Source of the DNA: Cryptomeria japonica
Lineage: Eukaryota; Streptophyta; Pinopsida; Cupressales; Cupressaceae
DNA length: 64,000 bases
NCBI RefSeq assembly: GCF_030272615.1
Contig: NC_081412.1
Location: 139,950,747 to 140,014,746 of the forward strand
Direction of reading: 5' to 3'
The notes under the pieces were generated by a model. That model was not told where the DNA came from, did no database searches, and saw nothing but the letters and a program-made list of their open reading frames with translations. The translations under genes were made by a program, and so were the position numbers. This document shows, piece by piece, positions 56,625-64,000 of this stretch; the first letter of the stretch is position 1, and every line of letters starts with the position of its first letter.

Positions 56625-59110
56625 TGTTATGCCCCGCCAAGGAACCTGGTAGGACAAGAACAAAAGTTCCAAAATATGCTACAATATTTTTTTTTTTAAT
56701 ATAACATACATCTACCACGTCTAGAAAGTAAACATACTTAATGCCCTTACAGGTTCCCTTTAATGTTCATCAACATAATTGAAAGATATAACCGCTTAAC
56801 ACATAACATAATGTGCATAAAATAAACATACAATGATCTTCTTAATTATGAGCATGATATAATAATTCACAACACATTAACTTTACTACCTATTGAATAT
56901 GCTACAAAGCTTTTATCATTTCACTTGAGATCAAAGTAAAAGTACATAACAATCCCATTTCCCATAATCCCATTCCCACTATAGATTGAATACTATCCTT
57001 TGCATCATTTTCCCCTTGATTATTATTTACAACATCCATACAATTAATACTTTTCATTTGATAACAACATATATAATAATGCAATTGCAATTTATATTAA
57101 TGCCTTCTACTCAATTTTCATAATAACACAATAAGATCATAAAGGGATAGATTAGGAAGGGTAACATAACTTTTAAAAACATTGTTTCAAATACAAAGTA
57201 ATCATCCCTTATCATAGTTCCTATAAACTACCCTCCCTTTTACAATGCTTTTCATAAAATTACATGTTTATTATAAGGCCATTCATGGCTTACAAATGAT
57301 ATTTACAATATTTGAATGTACTAGCTCAAAAGAAAGGTCTTCAACATCTTCAATCAAGGATCAAGAAGCATCATCAAAAGAGATCACGAACACACCTCAA
57401 AAAAAATATTTACCACCCAACCACGTGGAACCACAAAGGTCCACTCCCCCGTGCTAGGAGATAAAACCAAGGTCCACGCAAGTACTAGGGCAATACTAAG
57501 GCCATGAGACATGTTTCCCCAAAAAAATAAACAAGAACCACATATCACATAACAACATCAAATAACATCACAAGAGAGAAAGAGAGAACCAAAACACCTA
57601 CCAGGTGGGTGTCATCATACAACCTTAATGTTGGGATCCACCCTGCCTACCATGTATCGTGGTCCCCTCTCAAAAGGATCCACCCAGCCTGTAACAATGT
57701 TCGCGGTACTCCAACAGGCCTATATGGACTAAAATAATCATTTATCTTGTATTAGTGTGTTATATCCCAACCCAACCCAAGTTCATTTTTAAAAAGGTCA
57801 TCACTTGAATTAAACCCACTCATAGGATCTCCTAGAAACCACTTTGGGTCCTGGCAACCTATAGTGAGCCACCCACCTAGGGTATCTAGTTACCCTACTC
57901 AAAACATTTATCAAATAAAAATAATAATAATTCATCTCACACAATAAGCATATAAGTTCAAGTACTCTCCCATGTACTCCAACCATAAGGATGAGTTTGA
58001 CCCATATCCCTAAGCCACAGTCAAGCATGAGAATGAGGTGGCCAATACATAACATATATAAAACATTTTATTTTATTTTTATCATGAACACCTCACATAC
58101 ATGAATTAGAGTCGTTAAAATAGAGGCACCTACTATAAAAAGCACCCAAACCCCTAAGAAGGAAAATCAACCCAAAGAACAAGTCAAAAACCTATTAAAA
58201 TTGAACCATGTTTCTTGTTGTTTAATAGATATTTATCTTGATAAATGGTTTGAGTGAAGACTGAAATATATTTGAGAAAATAGTATAATGATTTATATTT
58301 AATTTTAGCCTCAACCAAAGATTATAATAAAAGTTTAAATAAATTTTATTAAAACTATTTAAAACCCTCTTTGATAGAGTTGAGTAAAAGAGTATGTTCA
58401 TAAATTAATTTTAAATCATTAAAATATAATGGATTATTATAACATTTGGAGTTTTATTTCATATCCATTTATTTTATAATCCTTTGGTTTTAGTTTGAGG
58501 AAGATATTTGATGCCCTAGTGACACAAACAATGAATGATTTTTAGTTTTGATTGACAGAAAATTAGTCTCGGGACAGGGAACATAACTTTCAAACTAACC
58601 GTTGGATTTTCCTAAATTTTGAATATGTTTTAGTAAGCCTAGATTTCTATGTTTTTCACTAAAGTGATTTGACAAATAATATCTATAGTGAAAGTTATGA
58701 ATAACAGAATCAAAACTAGCAAAACTGGGACAATTAAAAATTATAAAAATAAAACTAAAACAAATACAAGAGTTATTACTCCCAACATGACACTCATTTT
58801 CTCTAGGTTGAATTTCCTAGCCAAGCATATCCCTTACACAAACAAAGAAAGAAGCAGAAGAAAGTATTTCAAGAATAACACTTAGATAGCTAACAAAAAT
58901 CTCAAATAACACATATAGCTCAACGGTAACTATCAAGACTCATACAAGAGAAGTCATAGGTTCAAAACTCATTGACTAATATAACATTATTTTAAACCTC
59001 AATCTTTCTATTTTATCCTTTTATATATATATATATATATAGAATTAATAAAAACAAATCTTATTTTACACATACATACAATATATATATATAGGCATAT
59101 ATGTGTGCAC

Positions 59111-59196
<86 letters not shown>

Positions 59197-59913
59197 CTTT
59201 TGTTTCATCTTTTTAATGCAACATAACATAAACCACTTAAATCATTTAATGTGTAGGTATCCTATCAAAGAAATAAAAAAAAAATACGAACAATATAAAT
59301 TTGAACCAATCAAAATACTCAACCCAATACCCATCATAAACATGACATTGCCCAACCCTCAAGATAGGGTGATCTTTGTAAACAGGAGACCTACGTCCAA
59401 TAGGTTTACTTGTGGGAACCTTGGTGTTATCTCCGCAACAACAAAATTCAAGGATTTAGAGGCACGCTTAGACCTGTGTAGCCAAGTGGAGTTGATGCCC
59501 AGTACCTACAATCCTGCATCGCCGAAATACATATCCATATACAAATGATAAACAAGGAGGGGGAGTGCGACATCATGTGGGTCTCCGTAGAGTAACTACG
59601 ACTACCTCCCCTCATCCTACAGATATCTCATATAGTAATCTATTCCAAGCATGGTTGGGTTAGCATTGTTAGCTCGAGATAATAAATATAAAATATAGCA
59701 GCCATATGAAAAGATTATCATAATGAAATCATGTATATAAACCAACGAAACCCCTAACTCACTAATGCATCAGATAACATACTGAACCATAAAGGTGCAA
59801 ATATAACTAAATATGTCTCATCATCTACTCTAACAAGGAAATATAAAGTCCAACATCACCAAATATAACAAATAATGTCCATGCCAAGAAAAGTCGCTAG
59901 GGTGGGTATAACA
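56625..59913. mobile_element. Nested 3.29 kb element (LTR-like, non-coding), same family as 21724-26649
   Basis: Absent from the 5' LTR at the equivalent site (about 41140). It starts TGTTATGCCCCGCC and ends GGGTATAACA. The flanks repeat cgagtt (56619-56624 and 59915-59920, offset by one base from the end), consistent with an insertion duplication of uncertain exact length. It has no coding sequence. It shares with 21724-26649 the start, a following oligo-T run, 'cccgtgctaggagat' (57449) and a 'gacctgtgtagccaagtgg' block near 59470. It is shorter than its relative, with several internal gaps. Confidence 0.7.
59112..59195. repeat. (AT)n microsatellite
   Basis: About 84 bp of nearly pure alternating AT, with shorter runs at 59022-59042 and 59080-59093. 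It can fold on itself. The Tyr/Ile open frame through it is not a gene. Confidence 0.95.
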
Positions 59914-59977
59914 TCGAGTTACCCAACATCGTCGTGACTCAACTATAGAGACCTTGGAGTAATTGGCCTTTCAATAT

Positions 59978-60113
59978 TGTAGGAAGTTGTTTCGCTACTT
60001 AACTTCCTTACACTATTAAGCTAGCCACCAAACATAATTATAGTTTATGCATTCCCCTTCCCATATTGAATTATTTTTACCTAAAGAAAACATGAATTAC
60101 AAATTTGATGGTA
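59978..60113. other. Short unassigned segment between gypsy 3' LTR and copia LTR
   Basis: Begins with a small inverted repeat (aggaagtt...aacttcct). It belongs to neither flanking element as far as I can see. Confidence 0.4.
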
Positions 60114-61550
60114 TGATGAAAGAATAAGTATCCAATAGAATACTAAGAGGGGGGCTAAATCAGTATATTGAAAAATTGATATAAAGTTCCCAAACTCAAA
60201 CTCAGTCAAACAAAGTAAGCATATCTCAGTCAAGATCAATATTCATAGGAATACTCGACATTAACCAGTTTAACTGTTATGACAACTTTAATAGTAAACA
60301 CCTTCAATCTTGTAAATGTCAACAATGCTTAATCATAACTCAACATATTCATCTCTCAATGCTTAAATACTTAACATGCCTTATCAGAAGTTAATCAAAT
60401 CAACAAATATGATCACAGCCACAAAATAATTCACCACTTGACACAAATTTTTATACGTGGAAAACCCAAATAGGTAAAAACCATGGTGAGATGGGACTCA
60501 CAAGGATAGCTATCTAAACTCTTTCAAAGTTTGCCCTGTTAGGAGCCAAATCATGTTAGAGCTTTACAATAAGTCCTATTAAGAACTAATTCCGGTTAGG
60601 AATCACCCGGTTAAGGGATTTACAAATATGCCTTGTTAGAAGCACAATACCCTGTTAGGAGTAACCTCACCGAAGGATTTAAGAATCCAAGCTAATGGAC
60701 CACCTTGTTAGAGGATTTAATGATTAACCAAGATTGTTAGAGCTTACCCGGTTAAGGGATTTTACTTCTGTTGTAATTGTTAGAAAATAATAGGTTTTCT
60801 TGATCTCTCTGAGTAGCACTATCTTTGCTTGATCAAATCCTTCTAAACTTCAATTTGCCTTCACTCAAAGTGCAGATCCATTCACTGGTTGGGCAACCAC
60901 ACACTCAACGGGTTTTCTATCAACCTTGCCAACAACCTTTACAAACAACTTCATCGACCTTAAATACAAATCAATTAGGTCGATAACACAACAAAAACCT
61001 AATTCTCATCATTGAGATTACAAACAAGTCGGTTCAATCTTGACCGTTAGAAATCATAACAATCTCTTCACATTCTTCAAGATAATTCCAACCGCTACAT
61101 GATCACTGCTCCATTGGATTTTGTAACCCATCACACGATGTGCATTAAATGCAATCCACTTTGCTCCTTCCCTAGACAATAAGCAAATGCACCAAACTAA
61201 TTTTAATTTCTCCTCATATAGTGATCACACGTGTCTCCATCATTACTGCTCATCAGATAATAAACCAACAAACTTGACCGGTTAGGGTTTAACAGTTGAT
61301 AGGGTTTACCGGTTGCATTACATGGAAAGGTTTAACCCTTCACACCAGTTCACCAGTTCAACTCGCAAACTTTACATACATCGGTTACAACATCTTGTAC
61401 AACTCTCTTCTTACCAGTTACAAGCCAATATCAAAAACAACAATATCAACAATAACATGAATACCTTATACCAATTCAATTGACATCAATGACAACATAT
61501 CATTAATGAAATCTCTTATGCAAAATGCCAAAAAACTCAAAATGCAAACA
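60114..61550 (-). repeat. 3' LTR of a Ty1/copia element that runs off the right edge
   Basis: On the minus strand it starts TGTTTGCATTTTGAG at 61550 and ends ...TCTTTCATCA at 60114. It shares with the LTRs at 20153 and 31378 the block tttatacgtggaaaacccaa (then ataggtaaaaacca), reiterated 'ccttgttagaggattt'-type words and the TGATG(g/a)A outer end. 1437 bp, longer than the pol-less element's LTRs. Confidence 0.85.
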
Positions 61551-61564
61551 ATCTCCCCCTTTGG
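61551..61564 (-). promoter_or_regulatory. Polypurine tract of the right-edge copia element
   Basis: CCAAAGGGGGAGAT on the minus strand, abutting the LTR, identical to 21240-21253. The next 15 bases differ at one position from those of the pol-less element. Confidence 0.88.
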
Positions 61565-61932
61565 CATTGATGGCAATACAAATATCAATGCCTTTGATTG
61601 TTGCTAAGATTGGTGAATAGGAATCTTGGTTTACATTACCAAGTATTCACCTTGCTCTATGTGTCTTTAGCCTGTCACTAGTGAATAGGAATCCTGGTTT
61701 ACATTACCAAGTATTCACCTTGTCAAACACATAATTCTTCTCCTCAATCACATAATTCTTCTCCCCCTTTGACAGCAATGCCAAAGTGAAATTAAAACAT
61801 GTAATTATGCTCTCACTGTGTATCAGCATCATTCTACAACTAGATGCTCCCCCTATGGAATAAATCCACTCCTTCATCAATCCATATAAGATTCTACAAG
61901 TGATTCAGGGACTGATGAAATCAACATCATGT
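61565..61932. other. Untranslated 3' internal region of the right-edge copia element
   Basis: Contains a tandem pair of 'gaatc(t/c)tggtttacattacc' units (61622 and 61688) and a second ctccccctttgac tract near 61761. No gene. Confidence 0.5.
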
Positions 61933-64000
61933 TCAACTGACTTCATGAAGAGGGACAACCCCCAATTGACTTCTAAGATACTCAAAATTCATCTTAGGTA
62001 GAGATTCGGTAAAGATATCTGCAAGCTGCTCCTTGGTAGAGACATGCTCCAAGATAACATCTTTACTTTGAACTTTTTCCCTCAAGAAGTGATATTTCAA
62101 TTCAATGTGCTTAGTCCTTGCATGCAAAACAAGATTTTTAGAAATGTTTATTGCACTTGTATTATCACACAACATCTTTATACGTTCTGATATTTTCATC
62201 TTCAAACCTTCCAAAATGTGTCTCATCCACGTAGCTTGTGTGCAATTCATATAAGATGCTACATATCTAGCTTCAACAGTAGATTGTGAAGTGCAACTCT
62301 TCTTTTTACTACTCCAAGAGACTAGCCTTCCTCCTAGAAAGAATGCTCCACTGGTAGTACTCTTCCGATCATCAATATTTCTTGCCCAATCAACATCTGT
62401 GTATGCCTCCAAGTCAAAATCTCCACCATATGGATACCATAATCCATAATCAATAGTACCTTTCAAATATCTAAATATTCTCTTAGTTTCCATAAGATGT
62501 GCCTCCTTTGGATTCTTCTGAAATCTAGCCACAATACCAACTGCATGGGCAATATTTGGTCGACTGTGAACAACATAGTGTAGTTTGCCAATCATTGACC
62601 TGAATTCCTTTTCATCTACAGACTTAGATGCATCTTCCTTGGACAATTTACAACCTATAACCATTGGGGTTCCAACTGGTTTACAGTCACTCATACCAAA
62701 AGTCTTCAAAACCTCCTTCACATACTTGGATTGAGTAATGAAAATACCATTCTTCATTTGCTGTATCTATAAGCCTATGAAATTTTTTATTTCCCCTACT
62801 AATGACATCTTAAATTCATTATTCATTTCATCTATAGAACAATTACTCATGTCATCATTTCCTCCAAACATAATGTCATCTACAAATACTTCACTGACCA
62901 GTATATCATCTCCTTCAGACTTGAGATAAATGTTGTTGTCATCATTGGTTCTAGCAAAGCCTATCTTCATTAGATGAGTATGAATTCATTCATACCATGC
63001 TCTGGGTGCCTGCTTTAGTCCATACAATGCTTTATGCAGTTTGCATACCATGTCTTCCTTATCTGTCAATGCATAACCATCAGGCTTCTCTATATAAACC
63101 TCTTCTTCCAATATCTCATTCAAGAATGCAGACTTGACATCCATTTGGTATACCTTGAACTTCTTATGAGCTGCAAATGCAAGTAGTTTTCTGACACCTT
63201 CCAGTCTTGCTACTGGTGTAAAAGTTTCTCCATAGTCTTCTCCTTCTTCTTTTGCATAACCTTTGCATACTAATCTTGCCTTATTGCAAACTACAACACC
63301 ATCTTCATTTAACTTATTTCTGAATACCCATTTAGTACCTATATCATTCTTGTTTACCGGTCGGGGTACCAGGGTCCAAGTGTTGTTCTTCTCAATTTGT
63401 TCCAACTCCTCCTCCATAGCTTTCACCCAATGATCATCACCAAATGCCTCTTTAGCATTTCTGGGTTCAAAGGTGGATATCATTCAATAGTTCTCTCTTA
63501 TTCTCCTTCTAGTTAGTACTCCAACATCCTTATCCCTAATTATCTATTCAGGACTATGATTCGGTCTCACATACTTAGAAATAACATGATCATTCTCTTC
63601 GAGTTCATTTTCTTCATTGTCATCTTCCTCTGAATTTATTTGTTCTGGTTGAACAAGTACATCAGGATTTGCTTTACCGGTTTCTGATTTAACAGTTTCA
63701 GGTTCTAAAAGCAAAATGCAAGGATTTTCATCCTTCTTCTCAGAATTGGTTCCTTCTGATATTTCAGGACATTCATCTACACAAACATCAACATTCTCAA
63801 CAATTTTCTATGTCCGATTGTTGAAGCATTTATAGGCCTTACTCTTGGTGGAATAGCCAAGAAATATGCCTTCATCGCTCTTACCTTCAAAATTTCTTAT
63901 GTAGTCACCTCTTTTAATAAAACATTTGCTACCAAATATTTTTAAATAGCTTACATCAGGTGATCTCCCATACAAGTACTCATATGGGGTTTTGTCCTTA
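61933..64000 (-). pseudogene. pol: Ty1/copia pol: integrase C-terminus, RT and RNase H, lightly broken, 5' end outside window
   Basis: Reading left from 64000: an integrase C-terminal motif (KTPYEYLYGRSPDVSYLKIF, then FGSKCFI) and an acidic linker. RT (RVT_2) starts about 63430: HWVKAMEEELEQIEKNNTWT, GTKWVFRNKLNEDG, KARLVCKGYAKEEGEDY, YQMDVKSAFLNEILEEEVYI, LYGLKQAPRAWY and the catalytic FVDDIMFGG (common form YVDDI). RNase H follows to 61933 with DVDWARNIDDRKSTTSG, SCTSQSTVEARYVA, DNTSAINISKNLVLHARTKH and a 'STKEQLADIFTESLP' end. The frame is kept throughout with a few stops. Those at 62988-62986 (TGA where CGA fits) and 62769-62767 (TAG where CAG fits) are single C-to-T changes; others lie near 63483, 63545 and 63810. 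This is a recently active, now inactive element. Confidence 0.9.

Larger units (their letters stand above)
35073..59977 (+). mobile_element. Ty3/gypsy retrotransposon with two ~6.2 kb ORF-bearing LTRs and two nested insertions
   Basis: 5' LTR 35073-41277, internal region 41278-48907 (7.63 kb), 3' LTR 48908-59977. Subtracting the insertions 54350-55970 and 56625-59913 (and their short target duplications) leaves a 3' LTR of about 6.15 kb against 6.2 kb for the 5' LTR. The LTRs start TTTTATGCCTTGCACAT and TGTTATGCCTTGCACAT, and the 5' one ends CCTGTCAACA, followed five bases later by a primer site. Pol features (RT with YMDD, integrase ending in GQFLKHYF) fit the plant Tat branch. Every gene has stops. 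The last ~90 bp of the 3' LTR is lost or replaced after 59977, so no target duplication can be read. Intact length would have been about 20 kb. Confidence 0.85.
48908..59977 (+). repeat. 3' LTR, ~6.15 kb after removal of two nested insertions
   Basis: Collinear with 35073-41277 in three pieces: 48908-54349, 55971-56624 and 59914-59977. It keeps the TATA box that the 5' LTR has lost. After 59977 similarity to the 5' LTR end stops, so the last ~90 bp is missing. Confidence 0.85.

Noticed and set aside
59105-59548. ORF starting with a long Tyr-Ile run
   Set aside because: Created by the (AT)n microsatellite; the remainder is non-coding DNA of the nested element.

Overview
This window looks like a plant nuclear genome of the large, repeat-filled kind, most likely a gymnosperm (conifer). 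In 64 kb I can support only one piece of host gene, a 0.36 kb terminal exon of a WD40-repeat protein. Almost everything else is nested LTR retrotransposons, a LINE-type RNase H fragment, low-complexity tracts and decayed intergenic DNA. Species cannot be told from the sequence alone.

Layout. 1-8373: part of a minus-strand LTR that runs off the left edge, split by a complete 6.68 kb solo LTR (1033-7714) flanked by a perfect 5-bp duplication GGTAG. The solo LTR carries its own TATA box, an array of GC-rich stem-loops and an uninterrupted 1072-codon ORF. 8374-20152: the WD40 exon (9671-10028), a small LTR-like piece with a stem-loop minisatellite (11257-12340), simple repeats, an RNase H pseudogene (17108-17645), old segmental repeats and a gypsy integrase fossil (18725-19531). 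20153-32457: a pol-less Ty1/copia-type element on the minus strand (LTRs, tRNA-Met-type primer site, coiled-coil/zinc-knuckle gag, then a large unknown ORF in place of pol), interrupted by a 4.9 kb element. 32458-35072: AT-rich DNA without a recognisable gene. 35073-59977: a plus-strand Ty3/gypsy element with two LTRs of about 6.2 kb. Each LTR holds a broken copy of an ORF related to that in the solo LTR; the internal part encodes gag, protease, an RNase H placed before RT, RT-RNase H and integrase, all broken. Its 3' LTR is interrupted by 1.62 kb and 3.29 kb insertions. 60114-64000: the 3' LTR and 3' half of pol of a minus-strand Ty1/copia element whose LTR and polypurine tract match those of the pol-less element.

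How the parts relate. The main observation is that two different giant LTR families carry homologous protein-coding genes inside the LTR, downstream of the LTR promoter and separate from gag-pol. The protein has a conserved N-terminal globular region, a charged low-complexity linker and a helical C-terminus. I do not recognise it, and its function is unknown. A second theme is that several unrelated LTR families here contain reiterated short stem-loops near their promoters. A third is a likely autonomous/non-autonomous pair of copia elements. The pol-less partner carries a large non-pol ORF with a similar three-part layout.
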